Shown: positions 17,509-25,611, counted from the stretch's first letter. The stretch: DNA of 64,000 nucleotides from Streptomyces sp. NBC_01116 (GCF_041435495.1 NZ_CP108644.1:1116001-1180000); one strand, 5' to 3'. Notes: generated by a model from the sequence alone, not told the origin. Translations and numbers: made by a program.

Positions 17509-18168
17509 GTGACGCCCCGCGACAGCCGTCCCCCACGGGCCTTCCACCGCGGGGAACATCTTCGCCAGGCCGTCACGTTCAACGCGGCGTTCACCGCCCT
17601 GGGCCTGGCCAACGACATGGACAAGGGCATCGTCGACCGCTTCCGCTCCCTGCCGATGCCCGCCATGGCGGTGCTGCTGGGCCGGACCCTGTCGGACCTG
17701 ACGATGAGCACGGTGACCCTGGTCGTCACCTCGCTGTGCGGGCTGCTGGTGGGCTGGCGGATCACCGCGTCGCCTGTCGACGCGCTCCTGGCCTACCTGC
17801 TGATCCTCCTCTTCGCCTTCGCGATGTCCTGGGTGGGAGCGGCGATCGGGCTGATGGCCCGCAGCGTCGAGGTCGCGCAGAGCGCAGGGCTGATCTGGCT
17901 CTTCCCGGTCACGTTCGTCTCCTCGGCCTTCGTCTCCACGCACACCATGCCCGGCCCGCTGCGGACGATCGCGGAATGGAACCCGGTCTCCGGCACGGCC
18001 ACCGCGGTCCGACAGCTCTTCGGCAACCCGCCGCCGGCCGGCCTTCCGACGAGCGACACCTGGCCGGTCGTGCACGCGCTCCCCTACGCCGTGGTCTGCG
18101 CGTGCCTGATCACGGGCGCGTTCATGCTGCTCGCGCTCAGGAGGTTCCGGCGCATCACCCTCGGGTGA
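17509..18168 (+). pseudogene. ABC-2 type (DrrB-like) permease, 5'-truncated
   Basis: The 219-codon frame matches the C-terminal three quarters of DrrB-type ABC-2 permeases: AFTALGLANDMDKGIVDRFR, then SLPMPAMAVLLGRTLSDL and four more hydrophobic segments, ending FMLLALRRFRRITLG. The N-terminal cytoplasmic part and first TM (about 60-80 residues) are missing. The sequence before codon 20 looks unrelated. No ATPase gene is adjacent, so the exporter is almost certainly dead. GTG 17509 could still initiate translation. Confidence 0.7.
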
Positions 18169-18588
18169 GGGGCACCTTCCGGCGATGGGGCGAGCCGCCG
18201 CCATGGATGTCACGCCCGGGCCTCGCACACGATCAGGAGGGCAGGCCGGCCGATGAGAAATCGTCTCGCGGACCGATCCGCCGCCCGTCCTGTGGCGAAT
18301 GCCCCTTGCGCGCGGTTGTCCTGGAAGGAGCGCCGCGCAGTGCGGCACCATCGACGACGGCTGCCGTACACCGTTCCTCGCGGTGACGGCCTGTGAGGAA
18401 CAGCTGCCGCGGGTCGCCACTCCTGGGGTGCCCCGCGGCAGTGCTCCACCAGACGTAGATCGTGCTCTTGCTGGTGGTGATGGGGCGCTTCGGTTGGCCG
18501 GTGGGCACCGGAGGCGGCGATCCCGTGCTCAGTCATCACCACGGGTGAGGGGCGTAAAACCGGGGACGGGGCCCGCCGGCGCCATCGA
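18169..18588. other. intergenic region, no recognisable gene
   Basis: About 420 bp separates the truncated permease from the GNAT gene stop. A minus-strand frame (18233-18508) is open, but its composition is unconvincing and it has no clear ribosome binding site. I see no RNA gene or strong repeat. It is probably decayed sequence within the accessory region. Confidence 0.4.
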
Positions 18589-19122
18589 TCACATGGGGAG
18601 CGAGAGGAGGCGGACCTCTCCGGCAGGCCAATTCGCACCGTCGCACAGTGGCGTCCACATGGTTCGCAGCGGCATGATCACGGGCCCCTCGGGTTGTTCG
18701 ACGTGGACGTCCTGCTCAACAGTTCGCCAGCCGAGTCGCTGGTACAGCGGAACGAGGGGCGGCCGGCAGAAGAGAAGCCCGTACTGTGGCCCCATCGTCC
18801 GGGCGTGGTCCACGGCCGCCGACACGACCAGTCGTGCCAGTCCGCGCCCGCGCAGATCAGGCGCAACAGCCACCCCGCCGACGCCCACCACCTGCGTGCC
18901 GGCCCCGCCGATCGATAGGGGGAGCCGCAGCAGACCGGCGTGTGCGACGAGGCGGCCCTTCTGCCTGATACCGAAATGATCGTCCTTGGGCAGCCACGTC
19001 AATCCGGCGTCTGCGACACCGAAGGGATCGGCACTGTCGCCGATGATTTCGATCTGCTCGGTCTTCGTGTACTCCGTGAGTCGCACCACGGTTGGCGGTG
19101 CGGAAGAGAGGCGGTCTGTCAT
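18589..19122 (-). CDS. GNAT family N-acetyltransferase
   Basis: A protein of 177 residues with the acetyl-CoA-binding motif A of GNAT enzymes, VVGVGGVAVAPDLRGRGLAR, and a motif B-like LFCRPPLVPLYQRLGW. The N-terminus reads LTEYTKTEQIEIIGDS. The PLVPLYQRLGWR region resembles aminoglycoside 2'-N-acetyltransferase-like proteins, but the substrate is not certain. ATG 19122 is chosen; the frame extends a little further upstream. GC is lower than in flanking genes, in keeping with an accessory origin. Confidence 0.8.
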   Translation of the reverse strand: MTDRLSSAPPTVVRLTEYTKTEQIEIIGDSADPFGVADAGLTWLPKDDHFGIRQKGRLVAHAGLLRLPLSIGGAGTQVVGVGGVAVAPDLRGRGLARLVVSAAVDHARTMGPQYGLLFCRPPLVPLYQRLGWRTVEQDVHVEQPEGPVIMPLRTMWTPLCDGANWPAGEVRLLSLPM

Positions 19123-19614
19123 CTCGCCATGATCCTGTTCGTGCCGGACCCTGGGCAACCGAAGCACTCAGGGTGGCCAGAAGGGATGCTCGGTCACGCT
19201 GGCAGGGGCCACTGCGGGAACAGGTGCGGCCATTGTTGATCATCGGTGTGTGGAGACGGAAGATCATGCGGTGGCCGCAGGTCACAGCGTAGACCTGCCC
19301 GTCGGCAGGAGGCATTCACACCTGGTGATCATTTGGCTTGTGGATGTCGAGGTGAAATGACGGCAGCGATGCGGCCGGGAACGTGGGGCGACAGGCTGAC
19401 CGTCACGTCGTCGGCCTGCCGTTCAGGTGCACCTACGAATGACTCCGAGCGCGGCATGGAGATGTCCGGTGGTGCGTCCCTGAACCCGGTAGGCGGATGG
19501 ACCCTCCTGTCCGTACGCGCGCACCGGGAGATCGAGCAGTACCTCAAGACGTCCGGGCCGCGGTGGGCGTCACCGCAGCCCACGGGCTACATGCGGGCCG
19601 GCCGGGCGTGACCT
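19123..19614. other. intergenic region with one weak open frame
   Basis: A plus-strand frame from ATG 19357 to 19611 (84 codons) is open and preceded by a weak GAGG, but its product matches nothing I recognise. The rest holds no clear gene. It lies between the GNAT and HxlR genes. Confidence 0.3.
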
Positions 19615-19968
19615 TCACGTCTCCGTGGGCTCCTGATCGTCGTGTTCTTGCTCCTGCGCCCAGGCGATCGCCCATTCGTCGAGCGGACGTAGGGCATCAC
19701 GGAGTGCTGTTCCCAGCCGAGTCAGCTCGTAGCCGTCGGCCGAGGACGCGACGATCCCGCTCGATGCGAGTTCGCGGAGCCGCTGGTAGAGGACGCTGGA
19801 TGACAGCCCTTCACACCGTGCCAGCAGCGCGCGTGCACCGAGCGGCCCCGCACGCAGCTCCCAGAGAATTCGCAGCGCCCACCGACGGCCGAACAGGTCC
19901 ATCGCGGCCATGACGGGGCGGCCGGTCGTCGATCCACGAACCGGCGTTCCTGGGCGCGGCGTCGGCAT
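19615..19968 (-). CDS. HxlR family winged-helix transcriptional regulator
   Basis: A 117-residue HxlR-type regulator: DLFGRRWALRILWELRAGPL is the opening helix, followed by SSSVLYQRLRELASSGIVA as recognition helix and YELTRLGTALRDALRPLDEW as the C-terminal helix. These regulators usually sense electrophiles or redox state and control an adjacent oxidoreductase. It is divergent from the AhpD-like fragment and EthD gene, and the intergenic space contains two copies of one palindromic site. Confidence 0.88.
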   Translation of the reverse strand: MPTPRPGTPVRGSTTGRPVMAAMDLFGRRWALRILWELRAGPLGARALLARCEGLSSSVLYQRLRELASSGIVASSADGYELTRLGTALRDALRPLDEWAIAWAQEQEHDDQEPTET

Positions 19969-19978
19969 GACCCTCCTT

Positions 19979-20033
19979 GTGTTTCTTTATTCGAAACACT
20001 AGCATCCACCCGGGTGTTTCTGATTTCGAAACA
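19979..20033. promoter_or_regulatory. twin operator, probably for the HxlR regulator
   Basis: Two near-identical sites lie about 35 bp apart: GTGTTTCTTTATTCGAAACAC at 19979 (shown with one extra base) and GTGTTTCTGATTTCGAAACA at 20014. Each has inverted GTTTC/GAAAC arms, and the pair fills the short region between the divergent genes. This spacing and symmetry fit dimers of a winged-helix regulator bound on one face of the DNA. Confidence 0.65.
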
Positions 20034-20051
20034 AACTCGACGGGAGAGCCG

Positions 20052-20249
20052 ATGTCGCGGATAGCCCTGCTGGAACCGCCGTGCACCGACCAGGCCGGCG
20101 CACGGCTCGCGCGCATGATGCCCGGGGACGCCCCGCCGCTGTTCCGCATGTTCGCCAGAGACCTCCCGATGGCCGGCGCCATGCACGGGTGGGGTCGCTA
20201 CGAGTTGGGCAGCCGGCTGACGTCCCTGGACGGAGGTCCTCATGCATAG
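20052..20249 (+). pseudogene. AhpD-like/carboxymuconolactone decarboxylase-family N-terminal fragment
   Basis: ATG 20052, preceded by GGGAGAG, opens a 65-codon frame. It reads MSRIALLEPP...ARMMPGDAPPLFRMFARDLP and then MAGAMHGWGRYELGSRL, matching the first third of AhpD-like peroxidase-related proteins, usually about 180-190 residues. The catalytic CxxC region is gone. The frame ends at a TAG that overlaps the EthD start by 8 bp. A deletion appears to have joined codon 58 or so directly to the next gene's leader. Confidence 0.65.
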
Positions 20250-20553
20250 GTCGTTGGTCCTGTATTACGAGCCCGCCGACCCTGACCACTTCCGCGACTA
20301 CTACGTGAACAACCACCTTCCGCTGGTCAGGAATTGGCCCGGCCCACTTGCGTGGCGCTACAGCTTCGACGTAGCGGCGGCCGAGGGAGAAGCCCCGTAT
20401 TTCGCGGTCTTCGAAGCTGATTTCGCTGACGCCGCCGCCATGGACGCGGCGCTGGCGTCGCCGCATGGCCAGCGGGTGGCCGCCGATGTCGTCAACTACG
20501 CCACCGGCGGTCTGGTCGTCATCAACTATCCGGTGCAGGACGGCACCGGCTGA
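20242..20553 (+). CDS. EthD family protein
   Basis: A 103-residue ferredoxin-like barrel protein of the EthD family: SLVLYYEPADPDHFRDYYVN, then HLPLVRNWPGPL, with a C-terminal strand GGLVVINYPV. EthD proteins are small dimeric proteins tied to ether or aromatic degradation, and some act as cyclases. GGAGG precedes ATG 20242. It is expressed with the AhpD-like remnant and is likely regulated by the divergent HxlR protein. Confidence 0.82.
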   Translation: MHRSLVLYYEPADPDHFRDYYVNNHLPLVRNWPGPLAWRYSFDVAAAEGEAPYFAVFEADFADAAAMDAALASPHGQRVAADVVNYATGGLVVINYPVQDGTG

Positions 20554-20608
20554 GGCAGGCCGGTACGCTCCGGGACGCGTTCGGTCGGCCGCTTAAGGCT
20601 GGGGCCGA

Positions 20609-20828
20609 CTAGGGCGTGTTTCGAAAGTAGCGCCGTCCGCCCGGAGGGCGGGCTCGGCGGCGTCTGGTGCGTGCGATCGCAAGGCGGAGGGTCGCCCCGA
20701 TACTGGATGTATCGGGGTGATCCCGACAACGCGGCGAGGGATGGGGCCTCCCCTGCTCGAGCGAAGCCGAGAGCTTGGGGAAGTGCCAGGCGTCGCCGAG
20801 CAGGCGGGACTTTCGAAACACGCCCTAG
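20609..20828. mobile_element. MITE with IS5-like ends
   Basis: The termini are perfect inverted repeats: CTAGGGCGTGTTTCGAAAGT at 20609-20628 and its complement at 20809-20828. The outer CTAG on both sides fits the YTAR 4-bp target duplication of IS5-type elements, leaving a 212-bp element (20613-20824) with 16-bp inverted repeats GGCGTGTTTCGAAAGT. There is no transposase gene inside, so it is non-autonomous and would be mobilised in trans. Related ends are, to my knowledge, common in Streptomyces. Confidence 0.75.
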
Positions 20829-20940
20829 GACTCCAGGCGGACATCGGTGTATGTCCTGGTCAACGGCTAGAGCATGGGGATTCTTGGCTGGGTGGTGCCG
20901 GGTGAGGGGCGGGTTCGCCCGGCCTGTCCGACGGACGCTC

Positions 20941-21026
20941 ACAGGGCGTGACATAACGGGTCGCTCGACCTCTTCCCACACTTTTCCAGGTCACCCGTCT
21001 CTTCAACCTTGCGCAGCACGACCGTC
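20941..21026. repeat. imperfect direct repeat, copy B (degenerate kinase 5' end)
   Basis: This matches copy A at 17103-17190 in the same orientation. Reading the minus strand, the kinase start region is recognisable (EEV and the following codons) but a 1-base loss after CGGGTCGCT shifts the frame. No kinase body follows, so it is a fragment or a target-site copy left by an insertion. Confidence 0.65.
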
Positions 21027-21169
21027 TCCGGAGGGGCTGGGCACGAAATCCGCGCGCGAACGGCTCTGGGGAGATGCCAGGGAGTCCACATGCCCTGGGA
21101 TCCTTTCTGTTCGTCGATGGCGCCCCCTACGATGCGCGCAGGTACGTCCACCTGGAGTAGGGAGCACCG

Positions 21170-21361
21170 ATGCGGAAGCGTGTGTTAGTCGGTTGTGGCG
21201 GTTTCGACTACGACAAGACGCTCAAGGGCCTCCTGATAGAGCAGCCGAAGAGGCCCGACTCGCCCTTCGGTCTGCATGACGGGGCGATCAAGGAGACGTC
21301 CCACGGACTCCGCGCATCGGCGTGGCCCCATCCCGAAGCACCTGCCGGGGGCCACCGGTGA
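21170..21361 (+). pseudogene. TIR-like domain protein, internally deleted
   Basis: ATG 21170 follows a GGAG sequence. The first 44 residues read VLVGCGGFDYDKTLKGLLIE and then PKRPDSPFGLHDGAIKETS, close to small TIR-like (DUF1863/ThsB-type) proteins that start with VFxSFDYDND and continue to a DSPFxxxDWSxKE motif. Such proteins are normally about 130-150 residues; here only 63 codons remain and the middle, with the expected catalytic region, is gone. The stop overlaps the next gene's GTG (GTGA), preserving translational coupling. The family assignment rests on the motif alone. Confidence 0.6.
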
Positions 21362-21852
21362 CAACGCCTCACGAACCGGACCATCACAACGATCCGGGCC
21401 ATCGCACGGAGATCACGGAGATCCTTGAGCTCTACAAGCTCGCCGTGGAGATGGCCGACCGCGTCTCCGCGCGCCGAGGGACCGCCAACGCCTTCTTCCT
21501 GTCCGTCCAGACCGCGTTCGTGGGCCTCGTCGGCTTCGGATTCCCGGAGCTCTCCGAGTCCTCCTGGTGGGCGGCGCTCGCGGTGGCGCTGGCCGGAGTG
21601 ACCCTGTCCGCCACCTGGTGGCTCCAGCTTCGCAGCTACCGGGACCTCAACACCGCCAAGTTCAAGGGCATCAACAAGATCGAGGAGCGCCTCCCGGTCA
21701 AGATCTTCGCGGACGAGTGGGAAGCCCTGCGCCGCGACCCGATCGTCGGCCGGCGCAAGCGCTACGCCGAGTTGGGGACGTCCGAGCGCCTCGTGCCCCT
21801 GGTGTTCGTCGCGGCACATCTGCTTCTGCTGGGCGGCGCACTGGCCGCGTGA
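21358..21852 (+). CDS. RipA-like octameric membrane protein, 2-3 TM
   Basis: GTG 21358 gives a protein of 164 residues. After a helix (ITEILELYKLAVEMADRVS) come two TM segments, AFFLSVQTAFVGLVGFGF and WWAALAVALAGVTLSATWW. A soluble region YRDLNTAKFKGINKIEERLP and VKIFADEWEALRRDPIVGRR follows, then a final hydrophobic segment. This layout matches the RipA family of small oligomeric inner-membrane proteins, and it resembles SLATT-type two-TM effectors. It overlaps the TIR-like gene by 4 bp. I infer a paired sensor-effector unit, now probably broken because the TIR gene is truncated. Confidence 0.65.
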   Translation: MTTPHEPDHHNDPGHRTEITEILELYKLAVEMADRVSARRGTANAFFLSVQTAFVGLVGFGFPELSESSWWAALAVALAGVTLSATWWLQLRSYRDLNTAKFKGINKIEERLPVKIFADEWEALRRDPIVGRRKRYAELGTSERLVPLVFVAAHLLLLGGALAA

Positions 21853-21933
21853 CCTGCCTCTACGCTCTCGGTGCTCGGGCGACCCGAGGGCGCGGGACCA
21901 TCGGGGCGCCAGGCCCAGAAGGAGTTGATCGCC

Positions 21934-23559
21934 TTGCCCGAATTCGACATGGAAACGACTGCGGACAACATTCTGGCTCGATGGGACGTGGCACGACAGC
22001 AGGCGGCGATGCAGGCCGACGCGGATGCGGAGTTCCATCATTGGCTGATGCGTACGTTTCCGGCGCTCGCCCATGAGCTCGGACCGGCGCCCGACGACGA
22101 TCTGGCGCACTGCATGACCGTCGCCGCGACCATAGAACGCTGCATTGCTCTTGGCCGGTTCGACGACTCGCTCATTCTGACCGATTGGCTTGTCGGACTC
22201 TACGCGCCCCATGGTGGCAGCCTCGCGCTACAGACCATCTCCGGAGCCGTCGAACTCTACCGTGACGCAGGTCTGGTGCCCGAGCTGTACGCACACGCGA
22301 CAGACTCTCTCAGGCGCATGGTCGACTCGGTACCCCGCGGAGGAGAGACCGAGACGGAACGGCTGATCTGTAGAGCGCTGATGGACCTCAGCACGCTCCT
22401 CACCCTCGGCAGAGATACCCACAACCACCAGCAGCGCACGCGAGCGAGCATCGCAGTCTGCGACGAGATCATCGAGCGCTGGGAGTCGAGCAACGACACC
22501 TGGCTGCGCGGGAACGTCGCCGCCACCATGACGAACAGAGCAATCAGCTGTATGGAAATCGGCGAGGAGCCGGCGGCCGGACTCACCTATGCGCGCATCG
22601 TCGAATTGTTCGCAGTGAACGTTGCCGAGACCGAAAACCCCACGCTGCGCGAGCAGGTTTCCCTAGCTCGACATGCGCTGAACGTCCTGCACAGGGTGAG
22701 TTTCCCGCAACCGGAGTTCAAGACCGAGTTCTTGGACGCGATGATGCGGGAAGCTCGGCGAACGGGGCGTCACGACCCGGAAGGGACGACCGGCGTCCCG
22801 CGAGACTACGATGCCCAGCACATCCGGTTGGCCGGACAGATCCATCACGCGACGGCGAATCTCGTCCGGAGATCCGCGTGTACGGGAGACCCCACGGTTC
22901 TGCTGCTACGCAACTTCGACCTCACGGAGACCTCCTTCGCCAGCTCCCAGCGCAATCAGATATTCGAGCAGACAGGTCCGGAGAACTATGTCCGAACCAT
23001 CCGCTTCACGAATGGCCAGCGCATACTGAACCAGCTGGCGGAGATCACTGACATCGTGCAGGTCGCCAACACCAAGGCGGCCGCGTTCGGGATAGACAGC
23101 CAGATCGATTCCCTGCTCGGCGTCCACATGAAGCTCAAGCGGTTCCTGTACCTCCCTGACGACGGCTGGCTGGACAGCGTGCGCGTGCTCATCGCCCTCG
23201 CCGAGCGCATCGTCGTCTGGGCGGGCGAGAAAACCCCTGCCCTGCTGCAGGAACTCGAACTGATCGAAGAGTTGGGGCGCGCCGACGACAGCGTCGTCAT
23301 ACTGGAGAAGCCTGTAGATCCCTTCGGCAACCCGGAGTTCTGGGCCGGCGAGGTGCCACAGCTCGGCGAGCCCCTCACACCGGACGACCCTGCTCTGTCC
23401 GGGTTTCCGGTGATCGTGCGCGCCGATGACGTCGTGTCGGACGACCCCGGGAACTCCTTCCTGCGGGAGTTCACCCGCCCCGTCATCGATCTCCGTAGGC
23501 GGCCGATCGCCGAGCGCGTCACCTGGATGCGGAGGCGGCTCGACGCGGCGTGGGGCTGA
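21934..23559 (+). CDS. large two-part protein of unknown family (helical N-part, Rossmann-like C-part)
   Basis: TTG 21934 is chosen as start because AAGGAG precedes it by 9 bp; GTG 21871 is the alternative. It gives about 541 residues. Residues 1-280 are helical, with TPR-like segments such as RFDDSLILTDWLVGLY and LFAVNVAETENPTLREQVSL. Near residue 315 a different domain starts with PTVLLLRNFDL and includes YLPDDGWLDSVRVLIALAER, IVVWAG and ALLQELELIEELGRADDSVV, an alternating strand-helix pattern like TIR or SLOG-type folds. No TM or signal peptide is seen. Base composition is visibly lower in GC than in neighbours. I do not recognise the family. Confidence 0.6.
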   Translation: MPEFDMETTADNILARWDVARQQAAMQADADAEFHHWLMRTFPALAHELGPAPDDDLAHCMTVAATIERCIALGRFDDSLILTDWLVGLYAPHGGSLALQTISGAVELYRDAGLVPELYAHATDSLRRMVDSVPRGGETETERLICRALMDLSTLLTLGRDTHNHQQRTRASIAVCDEIIERWESSNDTWLRGNVAATMTNRAISCMEIGEEPAAGLTYARIVELFAVNVAETENPTLREQVSLARHALNVLHRVSFPQPEFKTEFLDAMMREARRTGRHDPEGTTGVPRDYDAQHIRLAGQIHHATANLVRRSACTGDPTVLLLRNFDLTETSFASSQRNQIFEQTGPENYVRTIRFTNGQRILNQLAEITDIVQVANTKAAAFGIDSQIDSLLGVHMKLKRFLYLPDDGWLDSVRVLIALAERIVVWAGEKTPALLQELELIEELGRADDSVVILEKPVDPFGNPEFWAGEVPQLGEPLTPDDPALSGFPVIVRADDVVSDDPGNSFLREFTRPVIDLRRRPIAERVTWMRRRLDAAWG

Positions 23560-23738
23560 GCGCCGCGAACAGGGCAGCGGCCAAGCTCCGCACAGGCGCG
23601 AAGAGCAGTCGGCGGAGTCGGCGAGGTCGGTGGCGCGGCATATCCCGTCGCGAGGGCGGGTAGTGGCCTGTTCCCCGCCGGTGGTGGCACGGCGGCCCGC
23701 GGGTGCGGTGGCCGGCCCCGCCTTCCGATGGAGCGTCC

Positions 23739-24761
23739 ATGTTACGGATCCACTTCACGCCCGAGGACCTGACGCGGGTCAGGGTGGCCCGGGGGCCGGA
23801 CTTCCTGTGGGAGATCACCAACAGCGTGCAGACCCTGCAACGGACGGACGGGGAACGGGTCTTCGGCGCGTGGCGCCGCTGGGCGCGGCCCCGGCTCCCG
23901 GAGAGCCGTCGCCTGCTCGCCCCGCTGCTGCCGCCCCGCGGCTACTCCCCCGACTTCCTCACCCCCACCGCGGGCGCCCGCACCACACTCCGGGCCTCCG
24001 TCGACACCCTGCTCGGGACACCGCGGACGAGGCTGCGTGCGGAGCTGACCCGGCTGGCCGGGTCGACGCGGCTGCCCGGCTGGGCCGCCTCCCTGGCCGA
24101 GGGCGACACCGACGCGCTCGCACGGCTGGGCGAGGCGCTCCACGCCTACCAGGCGGAAGCGCTCGTGCCGCACTGGCCGTACGTCCGCGCGGCCCTGGAG
24201 GCGGACCGGGCGCTGCGGACACGGCACCTGATGGACGGCGGCACCGAGGCGCTGCTGGCCGGGCTCGGGCCCGACGTCCGCTGGCGGCCGCCCGTGCTGG
24301 AGGTCACCTATCCGGTCGAACAGCGGCTGCGGCTGGACGGGCGGGGGCTGGTGCTCCAGCCGTCGTTCTTCTGCTGGCCGACCCCGACCACCCTCGCGGA
24401 CGGCGGCCTGCCGCCCGTTCTGGTCCACCCCATCCACCACACGGCCGACTGGGCCCGGCCCACGGCGGCGACAGGACCGGCGACGGGCCGGGGCGCCCTC
24501 GGCCGCCTCCTCGGGCAGACCCGTGCGGACCTGTTACGGGCGACCCGTGCCGGCTGCTCCACCGTGGAGGCGGCCCGGATGCTCCAGGTGACCCACCCGG
24601 CGGTCAGCCAGCACATGAACGTCCTGCGCGCGGCAGGGCTGACCACCACCGTCCGCACGGCAGGCCGCGCCTTTCACTTCGCGACCGCCGAGGGGCGTGC
24701 GCTGCTGGCCGCGGAGGACCGCCGCTCCGGTCCCGGGCCGGACGGCGAACCGCACCCGTAA
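23739..24761 (+). CDS. ArsR-like winged-helix transcriptional regulator
   Basis: ATG 23739 gives 340 residues. The C-terminal domain is an ArsR-type wHTH: TRAGCSTVEAARMLQVTHPA, then VSQHMNVLRAAGLTTTVRT and a wing GRAFHFATAEGRALLA. A long N-terminal part of unknown fold (VRVARGPDFLWEITNSVQTL, then SPDFLTP and further Arg/Leu-rich helices) matches larger streptomycete ArsR-domain regulators. No metal-binding CxC is seen, so it is probably not a metal sensor. The next gene is a secreted C39-like protein on the same strand; control of it is possible. Confidence 0.8.
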   Translation: MLRIHFTPEDLTRVRVARGPDFLWEITNSVQTLQRTDGERVFGAWRRWARPRLPESRRLLAPLLPPRGYSPDFLTPTAGARTTLRASVDTLLGTPRTRLRAELTRLAGSTRLPGWAASLAEGDTDALARLGEALHAYQAEALVPHWPYVRAALEADRALRTRHLMDGGTEALLAGLGPDVRWRPPVLEVTYPVEQRLRLDGRGLVLQPSFFCWPTPTTLADGGLPPVLVHPIHHTADWARPTAATGPATGRGALGRLLGQTRADLLRATRAGCSTVEAARMLQVTHPAVSQHMNVLRAAGLTTTVRTAGRAFHFATAEGRALLAAEDRRSGPGPDGEPHP

Positions 24762-24897
24762 GCCTGGGCTTACACCGCTTGTGCCCGGCTCGGCCGGGAC
24801 CTCACGCTGTCTCCTGCCACCGCACCCGGCCGGACGGCCCCCACTGCCGTCCCCGCGCCGATGTCCCCGTACGGCCCCGTCCCCCACAGGAGCCCTC

Positions 24898-25611
24898 ATG
24901 CGCGCGAGACTCGTCCCCAGCACGGTCGCCGCACTCACCCTCGGAGCACTTCTCCTCCCCGGCACCGCTCAGGCGTCGCCCGCCCCCGCCGTCCCGGTCG
25001 TCGATGTGCGGGCCCACGACTCGGCGGCCGGAACGGCCCTCGCCTCCGGGTACGACGGGCCGGGAACCCGGCTGCGGGTCGCCGCCGGGCGCACGGGCGC
25101 CGCCCGCTGGCTGGAGATCGACTACCAGGTCCAGGAGACCGGCTACTGGTGCGGCCCCGCCGCGACGCGCATCGCGCTCTCCGCCCGGACCGCCGCGCCG
25201 AGCCAGGGCGAGCTGGCCGCGCAGCTCGGCACGACCGAGGCGGGCACCGACCACATCGGCCAGGTCACCGCCGTGCTGAACGCACGGCTCGGCGGCGGCT
25301 GGTACGAGACCAAGGAGATGCCGGACGACCCGCCCACCCAGGGACAGCGGGACCTCCTGTGGCACGACATCGTGTACGACATCGACCGCGACCATCCGCT
25401 GGTCGCCAACATCGTCGCCCCTCCCGGCAACCAGCCGCCCGGCTACCCCCCGGAGCAGACGATCTACCACTACTTCACCGTCTTCGGCTACGACGCGGTC
25501 GACCGCACCGTGCTCATCGCGGACCCCGCGTCCTTCGGCGGCAACCAGATCTACTGGATCTCCTTCGACCAGCTGGCCACCCTGATCCCGCCGAAGGGCT
25601 ACTCCGCCTGA
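24898..25611 (+). CDS. secreted C39-like peptidase
   Basis: A 237-residue secreted protein with signal ALTLGALLLPGTAQASPAPA. The C39-like papain fold shows its active Cys in TGYWCGPAATRIALSART and its His in TIYHYFTVFGYD, with an Asp in VLIADPASFGG. Peptidase_C39_2 members cleave peptides or act in secretion maturation; the substrate is unknown. It is followed 60 bp later by a secreted esterase gene with its own AGGAGG. Confidence 0.8.
   Translation: MRARLVPSTVAALTLGALLLPGTAQASPAPAVPVVDVRAHDSAAGTALASGYDGPGTRLRVAAGRTGAARWLEIDYQVQETGYWCGPAATRIALSARTAAPSQGELAAQLGTTEAGTDHIGQVTAVLNARLGGGWYETKEMPDDPPTQGQRDLLWHDIVYDIDRDHPLVANIVAPPGNQPPGYPPEQTIYHYFTVFGYDAVDRTVLIADPASFGGNQIYWISFDQLATLIPPKGYSA

Noticed and set aside
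17509-18168. Truncated permease as an active drug exporter
   Set aside because: The first TM and cytoplasmic N-terminus are missing and no ABC ATPase gene adjoins.
19357-19611. 84-codon ORF between the GNAT and HxlR genes
   Set aside because: The product lacks recognisable features and frames on both strands are equally open.
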